Assembly (NCBI RefSeq): GCF_900100655.1
Contig: NZ_FNCE01000001.1
Location: forward strand, 310,001-374,000
DNA from: Limimonas halophila
GTDB lineage: Bacteria > Pseudomonadota > Alphaproteobacteria > Kiloniellales > Rhodovibrionaceae
Length of the DNA: 64,000 nt
Reading direction: 5' to 3'
In this document: positions 55,016 to 64,000 of the stretch, in pieces
How positions within the stretch are numbered: position 1 is the stretch's first letter
Layout of the letters: every line of letters begins with the position of its first letter
Translations under genes and position numbers: made by a program
The notes under the pieces: model-generated
Databases searched by the model: none
Seen by the model: only the letters and a program-made list of their open reading frames with translations
Told to the model about the DNA's origin: nothing

Positions 55016-56194
55016 TTAGCTCTGGCGCTCCGTCTCGCCTTCCTCGGCCATGGCGGCGATCGTGCGGGCGAGCAGGCGGATCTCGTTGCGGATCTCGCGG
55101 ATGACCTGATCGCGGCCGTGCGCGTTGTCGCTCACCAGCTTCTCCAGGCGCACGTCAAGGTTGCGGATGTGGTCGCGGGTCGTTTCGTCCAGTCCGCCGG
55201 CCTGCTGCTGGCCTTCGCTGGCGTCGGCGATGCGCGACAGCAACGGCTTCAGCTGCGACTGCGTCTCCGCCACCTTCATCAGTACGGACTGCTCGGTGCG
55301 CATCTGGTCCGTGAGCGTGGAGACGCGCTCGGTGAGCTGCATCAGGTTCTTGTTGATGTTCTCGCGGTCTTCCTCGCCGCCCGCGATCGTGCGCTGCAGA
55401 CTGTCCAGGCTGTCGGCGGTCTGCTCCAGCAGGGCTTGGATGTAGGCGGGCACGGACTCGCCGCTGCCCTCGGCCGCGCCGCCGCCGGAGAGCTTCGTGA
55501 TCGAGGACAGCCACTCCTCCAGCTCGTTGATGAAGCGGTTGTGCGCCTGCCCGGCCTGGAGTTCCAGGAAGCCCAGGATGAGCGAGCCGGCGAGGCCGAA
55601 GAGGGAGGAGGAGAAGGCCGTGCCCATGCCGGACAGCGGTTCCTGAAGGCTGGCCTGGAGCTGGCTGAACATCGCGGCGGGCTCGTTGCCCGTCACCTCG
55701 ATGTCCGAGATCGCGCCCGCGACGGCGTTCACCGTCTCCAGTAGGCCCCAGAAGGTGCCGAGCAGGCCCAGGAAGACCAGCAGGCCGACGAGGTAGCGCG
55801 AGATTTCGTGCTGTTCACCGATGCGGCTCTGGATGCTGTCCAGCAGCGAGCGCATCGAGGTGGCGGAGAGCGTCAGCCGGCCCTTGCGCTCGCCCACCAT
55901 GCGCTCCAGCGGTGCCAGCAGGCGGGGTGGCTTCTCGTCCTGAAGCGCGCCGGGGAACTGCAGCCCGCCGCCGGCCTGGCTTCGGATCTTCTCCATCCAG
56001 GCCACTTCGGGGCGCAGGGAGATGACCTGGCGGAAGACGAACAGGATGCCGAGCAGCAGCACGCCCAGGATCAGGCCGTTGAACAGCGGGTTCGCCAGGA
56101 AGGCGTCGCGCAGTTGCGGCAGCAGCGCGCCACAGGCCGCCGCCACGATCACCAGGAAGATGACCATCCGGATGATGTAGCGCCGTAGGCTCAT
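55016..56194 (-). CDS. MotA/TolQ/ExbB-family proton channel protein
   Basis: Protein of 392 residues with four membrane helices at about 9-27, 38-56, 134-158 and 188-212. The last two carry the family signatures FLGLLGTFWGLLETVNAV and GMGTAFSSSLFGLAGSLILG. A C-terminal cytoplasmic part of about 170 residues is helical and coiled (DSLQRTIAGGEEDRENINKN). Such proteins form a pentameric channel around MotB/ExbD-like partners. It is the first gene of the pair; the architecture recalls flagellar and ZorAB stators, but it belongs to a group common in alphaproteobacterial core genomes. Confidence 0.9.
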   Translation of the reverse strand: MSLRRYIIRMVIFLVIVAAACGALLPQLRDAFLANPLFNGLILGVLLLGILFVFRQVISLRPEVAWMEKIRSQAGGGLQFPGALQDEKPPRLLAPLERMVGERKGRLTLSATSMRSLLDSIQSRIGEQHEISRYLVGLLVFLGLLGTFWGLLETVNAVAGAISDIEVTGNEPAAMFSQLQASLQEPLSGMGTAFSSSLFGLAGSLILGFLELQAGQAHNRFINELEEWLSSITKLSGGGAAEGSGESVPAYIQALLEQTADSLDSLQRTIAGGEEDRENINKNLMQLTERVSTLTDQMRTEQSVLMKVAETQSQLKPLLSRIADASEGQQQAGGLDETTRDHIRNLDVRLEKLVSDNAHGRDQVIREIRNEIRLLARTIAAMAEEGETERQS

Positions 56195-56280
56195 GCTGGC
56201 GGCCTCACGTCATGCAGGGGTGTTGGGGTCCGGCAGGCGGCACCGTGACGCTCGCGGGGAAACGCGACGAAACTGTGACA

Positions 56281-57555
56281 TCATCCGCGCGACGCCGGCG
56301 CGATGTCCACGCGGTTCGCGGGACCGCTTTCCACCGCGTTGCCCAGCGCGCGGACGTCGATGCGCGTGGAGCGCACGCCCTTTTCGATCAGGTAGGACCG
56401 CACCGCCAGTGCCCGCGACAGCGACAAGCGCCGCGAGCGGCTCGGCGAATCGCCGGGCACGTCGGCGTAGGCGGTCAGCTCGATGCGGCTGTCGCTGTCC
56501 TTCTTCAGCGCCGCGACCACGCGGTCCAGCTGCCGGCGGGTTTCGCTGCCCAGCTCCGCCGAGCCGGTGGCGAAGGTGAGCTGCGTTTCCAACGGCGCGC
56601 CGTCGGTTGTGTCGGTGCGTGTGGCGGTCTGGGTTTCCGCCGGCTCCTCCCCGGCCGTCTGGCCGGTTCCGGTGTCCGACGCGGTCCCGCCCGTATCCGG
56701 CTGCGTGTCCGCGCTGGTGTCGGCGCTTTGCGTGCCCGCCTCACCGGTTTCGGCCGCGGCGGTCCGGGTTCGCGTCTCGTCGTCGGGCTTCGTGCCGGGC
56801 TGAAGTTCCACGGGCTCGCCCTCGTCGCGCTCGCCGCGCTCCGCGGCGGCGCTTGCGGCCTCTTGGTCGCGCTCCGGTTCGGCCGCGCCGCCGGTGTCCG
56901 CGTCCAGGGTTCCGGTGTTTGTGTCCAGGCTTCCGGTGTCCGTCGCCGCGGCGGTCGATTCCTCGGCGCCGGCGGTGGCTTGCGATTCGCTGCCGGTGTC
57001 CGCGGTGGCCGTGTCGGTCTGCGCCTCCGTCTCGCGCGTGCCGGCGACCGCGGTGGTGGCCGTCTCGGGCTTCCGGTCGGGCTCCTGCTGCTCGACCATC
57101 GGCTCGCCGGCCGGTTCGCCGCCGCGTTCCTCGGGCTTTTCCGTGGGCTGGCGCTCGGGCTGCTGGCGCGCCTGGAACTGCGCCATATCGACGGTCAGGC
57201 GGCTCTGCGGCTCGTCCAGAAGCGGGAAGCGCAAGCGGGCGCCGCCCGGGGCGCGCACGACCTCCCCGGGCTTGATGTCCGGCTTCTCGGGGCGCTCACC
57301 GCCGTCGTCACCATCGCCGGGCATGCGGAGCTGCAGCTCGCCCGAGCCGCCGCTTGGCCCCGCGCGTTCGCGCGTACTGCCACCCCCGTCGCCCCCGATC
57401 ACGTCCAGATTAACACTGACGTTGTCGCTGCCGCCTTCGCCGGACCCGCCGATGTAGGTGGTTTCCTGGGCGGCCGTCGGGCTGGCCGCGAGCAGGCACA
57501 CGCCCGCGAAGCCCGCCGCGAGACGGCGCGGGGAGACGGTGAGCCGGTGCGTCAT
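56281..57555 (-). CDS. secreted OmpA-family protein with acidic low-complexity linker
   Basis: Protein of 424 residues: signal peptide (GFAGVCLLAASPTAAQ), then a Gly/Ser segment, a long Pro/Glu/Thr/Asp-rich disordered linker (about residues 105-310), and a C-terminal OmpA-like domain (LTFATGSAELGSETRRQLD, ELTAYADVPGDSPSRSRRLS, VRALGNAVESGPANRVDI). The linker has many Thr-Asp and Glu-Thr repeats. It lies 86 bases upstream of the MotA/MotB-like pair in the same direction and is likely part of that envelope module. The ATG at 57555 begins the signal peptide, so the longer frame is not used. Confidence 0.82.
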   Translation of the reverse strand: MTHRLTVSPRRLAAGFAGVCLLAASPTAAQETTYIGGSGEGGSDNVSVNLDVIGGDGGGSTRERAGPSGGSGELQLRMPGDGDDGGERPEKPDIKPGEVVRAPGGARLRFPLLDEPQSRLTVDMAQFQARQQPERQPTEKPEERGGEPAGEPMVEQQEPDRKPETATTAVAGTRETEAQTDTATADTGSESQATAGAEESTAAATDTGSLDTNTGTLDADTGGAAEPERDQEAASAAAERGERDEGEPVELQPGTKPDDETRTRTAAAETGEAGTQSADTSADTQPDTGGTASDTGTGQTAGEEPAETQTATRTDTTDGAPLETQLTFATGSAELGSETRRQLDRVVAALKKDSDSRIELTAYADVPGDSPSRSRRLSLSRALAVRSYLIEKGVRSTRIDVRALGNAVESGPANRVDIAPASRG

Positions 57556-57626
57556 CGGGTTAACTCGGGCAGATAGCGGATGCGCATCGGCCGCGAGCGT
57601 AGCCGTCGCGCACGGCACGAGCAAGC

Positions 57627-58442
57627 TCAGGCCGACTTCGCGCGCTTGCTGGCCGCGTAAATGAGGCGCTGGAGGGCCACCTCCAGGTCCACGTTGGCGG
57701 CCAGGATGCTCTGGCTTTCCGGTTTGAACGGCTTGCCGTCGATCTGCGTGACGACCGCGCCCGCCTCGCGCGCGATCAGGGCCCCCGCGGCCGTGTCCCA
57801 CGGCGAGAGGTCGCGCTCCCAGTAGCCGTCGTAGCGGCCGGCGGCGACGTAGACGAGGTCGAGGGCGGCCGAGCCCATGCGCCGGATGCCGGCGGTTTCC
57901 GCCATCACGGCGTCCACCTCGGCGAGGAAGGTCGGCCGGTCGCCGTGACCCTTGTAGGGCGCGCCCGTCGCGATCAGCGCCGCGTCCAGGCGGTCGCGGG
58001 CGGAGACGCGCAGGCGCCGGTCGTTGAGAAAGGCGCCGCCGCCCTTCTCGGCGTAGAACTGCTCTTCCTTGATGGGATCATAGACCACGGCCGCGACGAG
58101 CTCACCGCGCTGTTCCAGGGCGATGGAGATGGCGAAGTGGGGCAGGCCGTGCAGGAAGTTGCTGGTGCCGTCGAGCGGGTCGACGATGAAGCGGCTCCGG
58201 CGCTCGTCCGAGCCCGGCTCGCCCCCGCCTTCCTCCATGAGCAGCCCGGCCTCGGGGCGGGCGCGCGTCAGCTCGCGGCGGATGGTTTCCTCCGCACGGC
58301 GGTCGGCGGCGGAGACGAAGTCGGCCGGACCCTTGCGCGAAACCTGAAGGTTCTCGACTTCGCCGAAGTCGCGCTTGAGCCCGCGCGCGGCCTTGTCGGC
58401 GGCGCGCATCATCACGTTGAGAACGGGCGAACGCGTCGCCAT
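57627..58442 (-). CDS. suhB: inositol monophosphatase family protein
   Basis: Phosphatase of 271 residues of the IMPase/FIG superfamily. Metal-binding motifs: LLMEEGGG (Glu), FIVDPLDGTSNFLHG, and WDTAAGALIAREAGA. These three Asp/Glu sites bind two or three magnesium ions for hydrolysis of inositol-1-phosphate or related sugar phosphates; SuhB also acts in rRNA antitermination in enteric bacteria. It lies between efp and the OmpA gene in the same direction, about 70 bases before the latter. Confidence 0.93.
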   Translation of the reverse strand: MATRSPVLNVMMRAADKAARGLKRDFGEVENLQVSRKGPADFVSAADRRAEETIRRELTRARPEAGLLMEEGGGEPGSDERRSRFIVDPLDGTSNFLHGLPHFAISIALEQRGELVAAVVYDPIKEEQFYAEKGGGAFLNDRRLRVSARDRLDAALIATGAPYKGHGDRPTFLAEVDAVMAETAGIRRMGSAALDLVYVAAGRYDGYWERDLSPWDTAAGALIAREAGAVVTQIDGKPFKPESQSILAANVDLEVALQRLIYAASKRAKSA

Positions 58443-58559
58443 GGCGTGCTCCGCTTCGGGCTGATCGCGGGCGCCGTCAAACGACGTCGCGTCCGCGCCG
58501 CGCGAGGCGCGGGCGGACGCGGCCGCTCGCGGCGGCGCCGGGTGTCGTGGCGATGCGCC

Positions 58560-59129
58560 TTACTGACGCTTCTTCTCGACGTAGCTGCCGTCGGCCGTCT
58601 TCACCGTCACCCAATCGCCCGTCTCCACGTGGGGCGGCACCATCACGCGCGCGCCGGTGGACAGTTCGGCGGGCTTGTAGGAGGCCGTGGCCGTCTGCCC
58701 CTTCACGACGGGCTCGGCGTAGGTGACCTCCAGCGTCACGGTGTCGGGGAGGGTGACGTTGAGCGGCTTGTCCTCGTAGAACTCGATCTCGCACTGCATG
58801 CCCTCGACCAGGAAGCGCGCCGGCTCCCCGATCAGCTCGCGGCCGACCGTGATCTGATCGAAGGTCTCCAGGTCCATGAAGGCGAACTCGTCGCCGTCCT
58901 GGTAGAGGAACTGGTAGTTGCGCTGCTCCAGGCGCACGCGCTCCAGCGTTTCCTGGGCGCGGAAGCGCTCGTTGGTCTTGGAGCCGTCGAAGAGGTCGCG
59001 CAGCTCGCACTGCATGTAGGCGCCGCCCTTGCCGGGCTTGACGTGATCCGTCTTCATCACGCGCCACACGCGGCCCTTGTGCTCCAGGACGTTGCCGACG
59101 CGGATGTCGTTGCCCTCGATCTTCGGCAT
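58560..59129 (-). CDS. efp: elongation factor P
   Basis: EF-P of 189 residues, which relieves ribosome stalling at polyproline. The three-domain layout is complete: N-terminal KOW-like domain with the modifiable Lys in HVKPGKGGAYMQC, OB domains 2 and 3 (FMDLETFDQITV and the terminal GDWVTVKTADGSYVEKK). The start at 59129 (MPKIEGNDIRVGN) follows the family. Downstream is suhB after 117 bases. Confidence 0.96.
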   Translation of the reverse strand: MPKIEGNDIRVGNVLEHKGRVWRVMKTDHVKPGKGGAYMQCELRDLFDGSKTNERFRAQETLERVRLEQRNYQFLYQDGDEFAFMDLETFDQITVGRELIGEPARFLVEGMQCEIEFYEDKPLNVTLPDTVTLEVTYAEPVVKGQTATASYKPAELSTGARVMVPPHVETGDWVTVKTADGSYVEKKRQ

Positions 59130-59299
59130 GGCTGCGCGTCTTCCGTTGACGGTTCTGGAATCGGGTTCGCGCGGTCCGGCATACCCCGGCCGCTGAAGCG
59201 GCGCGGACGCTAGCACCGAGCCCCCGGCATGACAACGGGCCCGACCGCCGGTGTGCGGCGCGGTGGACACCACCCGCGCGCGCGGTCTATATCCGCGCC

Positions 59300-60139
59300 A
59301 TGAGCGCGCGCCGGGATTTCGTCAAGATGCATGGGCTGGGCAACGACTTCGTCGTGGTCGATGCCCGTCAGGAGCCGTTCGCCCCGTCGCCGGCGCGCGT
59401 GCGCGCGTTGGCCGACCGCCGCGAGGGCATCGGCTTCGACCAGCTCATCGTCATCGAGCCGGCCGACGACACCGGCGACGTCTTCATGCGCATCTACAAC
59501 GCCGACGGCGGCGAGGTGAGCGCCTGCGGCAACGCCACGCGCTGCGTCGCCGCCCGGCTGTTCGCGCACGGCGCCAGCAGCCCGCTCCTCATCGAGACGC
59601 GCGCGGGCGTGCTGACCGCCTGGCCGAGCGGCGACGGCCGCATCAGCGTCGACATGGGCCCCGCGCGCACGGATTGGGACGCCATCCCGCTGGCCGAGCC
59701 CGCGGACACGCTGCACCTCGACCTGGGCGTGCCGGGCGTGCCCGAGGTCGTGGCCGTGAACGTCGGCAACCCGCACGCCGTCGCCTTCGTGCCCGATGCC
59801 GAAGCGGTGGCGTTGGACACGCTCGGCCCCAGGGTCGAACACCATGCCATGTTTCCCGAGCGCGCCAACGCGAGCTTCGCCACCGTGCTGGACGGCGAAA
59901 CCATCCGCCTGCGCGTCTGGGAGCGCGGGGCCGGCATCACGCGGGCCTGCGGCACCGCGGCCTGCGCGGTCTGCGTGGCGGCGGTGCGGCGCGGGCTGAC
60001 GGGGCGTCAGGTGACGGTCCACCTCGACGGCGGGCCGCTGGAGCTTGCGTGGCGCGAGCGCGACGGCCATGTCATCAAAACCGGCCCGGCAGCCGTCAGC
60101 TTCACCGGCCAGGTCGACGAAAGCGCGATCGCAGCATGA
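59300..60139 (+). CDS. dapF: diaminopimelate epimerase
   Basis: Epimerase of 279 residues converting LL- to meso-diaminopimelate for lysine and peptidoglycan. Its two catalytic cysteines are in SACGNATRC and RACGTAACA; KMHGLGNDFVVVD and GNPHAVAF are further signatures. Starts at the ATG at 59300, without a strong ribosome site. Its stop overlaps the mtaB start by four bases (ATGA). Confidence 0.97.
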   Translation: MSARRDFVKMHGLGNDFVVVDARQEPFAPSPARVRALADRREGIGFDQLIVIEPADDTGDVFMRIYNADGGEVSACGNATRCVAARLFAHGASSPLLIETRAGVLTAWPSGDGRISVDMGPARTDWDAIPLAEPADTLHLDLGVPGVPEVVAVNVGNPHAVAFVPDAEAVALDTLGPRVEHHAMFPERANASFATVLDGETIRLRVWERGAGITRACGTAACAVCVAAVRRGLTGRQVTVHLDGGPLELAWRERDGHVIKTGPAAVSFTGQVDESAIAA

Positions 60140-61458
60140 CAACCGCGACACCGCCCGAGACAGCCGACGCGCGCGAGGACGCGCAGCCCGAGATCGTGAC
60201 CTTCGGCTGCCGCCTGAACGCCTACGAGTCCGAGGTCATGCTGCGCCACGCGCGCGAGCAGGGGCTCGGCGACGCCGTCATCGTGAACACCTGCGCCGTC
60301 ACGGGGGAGGCGGAAAAGCAGGCGCGCCAGGCCATCCGCCGCGCGCACCGCGACCACCCGGACCGGCGCATCGTCGTCGCCGGCTGCGCCGCCCAGCTCC
60401 ACCCGGATCAGTTCGCGGACATGCCCGGCGTGGACCGCGTGCTGGGCAACCAAGCCAAGCTGCGCCCCGACAGCTTCGCGCCGGAGGCGCCGCAGCGCGT
60501 CGTTGTCGACGACATCATGGAAGCGCGCGAAACCGCCTCCCACCTCGTCGAGGCGTTCGAGACGCGCACGCGCGCCTTCGTGCAGATCCAGCAGGGCTGC
60601 GACCACCGCTGCACCTTCTGCATCATTCCCTACGCGCGCGGGAACAACCGCTCCGTGCCCATCGGGGAGCTGGTGCGGCAGGTGCGCGGCATGGTCGCCG
60701 ACGGCGTGCGCGAGGTCGTGCTGACGGGCGTCGACATCACCGCCTACGGTGACGACCTGCCGGGCCGGCCGCGCCTGGGCCAGCTCTGCCGCCGCCTGCT
60801 CACCAACGTGCCGGAGTTGCCGCGCCTGCGCCTGTCCTCCGTGGACCCGGCGGAGCTGGACGACGAGGTGTTCGCGCTCCTGGCATCCGAGCCGCGGCTG
60901 ATGCCGCACCTGCACCTCTCGCTCCAGGCCGGCGACGACCTCATCCTCAAGCGCATGAAGCGGCGGCATTCCGTTGCCAACGCCGAGCGCGCGGTCGAGC
61001 GGGCGCGGCAGTGCCGTAGCGACGTCGTCTTCGGCGCCGACCTGATCGCCGGGTTCCCGACGGAGGACGCCGAGGCGCACGCGCGCACGCTGGGCACCAT
61101 CGAGCGGCTTGGGCTGACCTACCTGCACGTCTTCCCCTACGACGAGCGCCCCGGCACGCCCGCCGCGAAGATGCCGCAGGTGCCCAAGCCCACGCGCAAG
61201 GCGCGCGCCCGCGAGCTGCGGGAGCAGGGCCACGCCGCCGTGGGCCGCTTCCTCGAGTCTTGCGTCGGCCACGAGGCCACGGTGCTGCTGGAGGAGACGG
61301 ACGGCGACGGCCGCCTCAAGGGGCGCACCGAGCATTTCGCCCCCGTGCGCGTCGATCCTGTGCACCCGGACGGGGGCACGTCCGGCGGGATCGTGCGCGT
61401 GCGCCTCACGGGCGTGGCGGACGGCCACCTGACGGGCGAGGCGCTCGCCCCCGCGTGA
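60136..61458 (+). CDS. mtaB: tRNA threonylcarbamoyladenosine methylthiotransferase MtaB
   Basis: Radical-SAM methylthiotransferase of 440 residues that adds a 2-methylthio group to t6A37 in tRNAs reading ANN codons. The N-terminal UPF0004 domain has Cys at FGCRLN, NTCAV and AGCAAQ; the radical-SAM CxxxCxxC is in QGCDHRCTFCIIPYARG; a TRAM domain ends the protein. The initiator ATG at 60136 overlaps the dapF stop, giving translational coupling, a frequent alphaproteobacterial order dapF-mtaB-ftsY. Confidence 0.94.
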   Translation: MTTATPPETADAREDAQPEIVTFGCRLNAYESEVMLRHAREQGLGDAVIVNTCAVTGEAEKQARQAIRRAHRDHPDRRIVVAGCAAQLHPDQFADMPGVDRVLGNQAKLRPDSFAPEAPQRVVVDDIMEARETASHLVEAFETRTRAFVQIQQGCDHRCTFCIIPYARGNNRSVPIGELVRQVRGMVADGVREVVLTGVDITAYGDDLPGRPRLGQLCRRLLTNVPELPRLRLSSVDPAELDDEVFALLASEPRLMPHLHLSLQAGDDLILKRMKRRHSVANAERAVERARQCRSDVVFGADLIAGFPTEDAEAHARTLGTIERLGLTYLHVFPYDERPGTPAAKMPQVPKPTRKARARELREQGHAAVGRFLESCVGHEATVLLEETDGDGRLKGRTEHFAPVRVDPVHPDGGTSGGIVRVRLTGVADGHLTGEALAPA

Positions 61459-61529
61459 GGGGTGGTGCGCGCGGCGTCGACACCCGCCAACACCGACACA
61501 TCGGATATCCCAACGACCGCGAGCCCGGC

Positions 61530-62474
61530 ATGAGCAAGGACAACGGCACGGAAAAGGGCGGCTGGCTGCGCCGGCTCCGGCAGGGGCTGTCGCGCTCCTC
61601 CAGCAAGGTCGGCGACGGCATCGGCTCGATCGTCACAAAGCGCAAGCTGGACGACGAGACGCTGGACGAACTGGAGGAGCTGCTGATCTCCGCCGACCTG
61701 GGCGTGGAGACGGCGACCAAGGTGATCGACCGCCTGCGCGGCAAGCGCTTCGCCAAGGACGTGGACGCCGAGAGCGTGCGCGAGGCGCTGGCCGAGATCA
61801 TCGCCGAGATCGTCGGCCCCGTGGCGCAGCCGCTGGAGATCGACACCGCGTGCAAACCGCACGTCGTGCTGGTGGTGGGCGTCAACGGCAGCGGCAAGAC
61901 CACGACGATCGGCAAGCTCGCCCAGCACTACCGCGAGGCCGGGCACAGCGTGCGCCTGGCGGCGGGCGACACCTTCCGCGCCGCCGCCGTGGAGCAGCTC
62001 CAGATCTGGGGCGAGCGCACGGGCTGCCCCGTCACGGCCAAGGACACGGGCGCGGACGCCGCCGGGCTGGCCTACGACGCGCTGGAAGCCGCGCGCGCGA
62101 ACGGCGAGGACGTGCTGCTGATCGACACCGCCGGGCGCCTGCAGAACAAGGCGAACCTGATGGCGGAGCTGGAAAAGATCATCCGCGTCATCCAGAAGCT
62201 GGACCCGGAAGCCCCGCACGACACCGTCCTCGTGCTGGACGCCACGATCGGCCAGAACACCGTCCACCAGGTCCAGGTGTTCGAGCAGCTGGTGAACGTC
62301 ACGGGGCTGGTCCTCACCAAGCTCGACGGCTCGGCGCGCGGCGGCGTGCTGGTGCAGCTGGCCGACGGCTACGGCCTGCCGGTCCACGCCATCGGCGTGG
62401 GCGAGACGGCCGACGATCTGCGGCCCTTCGACGCCGAGGACTACGCCCGCGCGCTGGTGGGCCTCTCCACCTGA
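61530..62474 (+). CDS. ftsY: signal recognition particle receptor FtsY
   Basis: SRP GTPase of 314 residues: N domain (about 10-95), G domain with GVNGSGKTTTIGKLA, DTFRAAAVEQL, DTAGRLQNKANLM and TKLDGSARGG. The acidic A domain seen in E. coli is reduced to a short basic N-terminus (GWLRRLRQGLSRSSSK) that should bind the membrane. It delivers ribosomes with nascent membrane proteins to SecYEG. The ATG at 61530 fits the family length. Confidence 0.96.
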   Translation: MSKDNGTEKGGWLRRLRQGLSRSSSKVGDGIGSIVTKRKLDDETLDELEELLISADLGVETATKVIDRLRGKRFAKDVDAESVREALAEIIAEIVGPVAQPLEIDTACKPHVVLVVGVNGSGKTTTIGKLAQHYREAGHSVRLAAGDTFRAAAVEQLQIWGERTGCPVTAKDTGADAAGLAYDALEAARANGEDVLLIDTAGRLQNKANLMAELEKIIRVIQKLDPEAPHDTVLVLDATIGQNTVHQVQVFEQLVNVTGLVLTKLDGSARGGVLVQLADGYGLPVHAIGVGETADDLRPFDAEDYARALVGLST

Positions 62475-62536
62475 GCGGGGCGACTCCCCAGCTTTAGGGG
62501 CGTACCGATTGGCGCGGTGAACCGGAGGTCCGTCGG

Positions 62537-64000
<1,464 letters not shown>

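Noticed and set aside
53581-56194. Zorya-type anti-phage system suggested by adjacent ZorA/ZorB-like proteins
   Set aside because: No ZorC, ZorD helicase or ZorE nuclease genes adjoin; neighbours are suhB, efp and dapF, so this is more likely a core envelope module.

Overview
This window is a stretch of very GC-rich chromosome from an alphaproteobacterium, most likely a Rhodospirillales-type or neighbouring lineage. Pointers are GapR, an RcdA homologue (DUF1465), a three-gene proton-translocating transhydrogenase (pntAA-pntAB-pntB), COQ9, two DUF465 proteins, DUF1244 and a perfect CtrA-type TTAA-N7-TTAA box. Acidic secreted proteins and a betaine/choline-type ABC transporter fit a salt-exposed habitat, but that is inference. 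I see no prophage, insertion sequence, CRISPR array or integrative element; nearly everything is chromosomal housekeeping, metabolism and envelope biology.

Layout. 1-6.3 kb: a truncated DEDDh exonuclease, ettA, the mlaA-mlaC lipid-asymmetry pair, tRNA-Pro(CGG) with its own promoter and terminator, and a TPR lipoprotein. 6.7-11.1 kb: DUF488, a divergent ThiE-like protein, acs, EVE and YciI proteins, almost all on the minus strand. 11.3-13.5 kb: three tandem secreted fasciclin-domain genes, the middle one carrying a long acidic insertion. 13.5-14.0 kb: a gene-free block with hairpins and a palindrome, possibly holding a minus-strand small RNA. 14.0-19.6 kb: DUF429, 3-hydroxybutyrate dehydrogenase, a quaternary-amine ABC transporter lacking its binding protein, DUF1244 and a monooxygenase-fold protein. 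19.8-27.9 kb: gamma-glutamyltransferase-like protein, gapR, haloalkane dehalogenase, an EamA exporter, and a solute-binding protein/chemoreceptor pair behind a CtrA box.

28-40 kb: SDR and acyl-CoA synthetase, oligoendopeptidase F, an ABC1 kinase, a glucosaminidase, a DJ-1/PfpI protein, the pnt operon, an orphan solute-binding protein and rpsU. 40.5-48.8 kb: def-COQ9, purE-purK, two divergent DUF465 genes, a sulfotransferase-like gene overlapping an ABC exporter tail to tail, rpmE and the RcdA homologue. 48.9-53.3 kb: a nitronate-monooxygenase-like protein with an altered catalytic motif, a CBS-histidine kinase, and a mechanosensitive-channel gene broken by one extra G. 53.6-57.6 kb: a MotA/ExbB-like channel, a MotB-like coiled-coil OmpA protein and a second OmpA protein. 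57.6-64 kb: suhB-type phosphatase, efp, dapF-mtaB, ftsY and the start of an ftsH paralogue.

The most interesting signals are a dispersed repeat (3.1 and 19.1 kb) whose hairpin shows a compensatory base-pair change, the CtrA-boxed receptor/binding-protein pair, the MotA/MotB-like envelope cluster, the fasciclin trio, and several enzymes that have lost a signature catalytic residue. No clear new defence system is visible.
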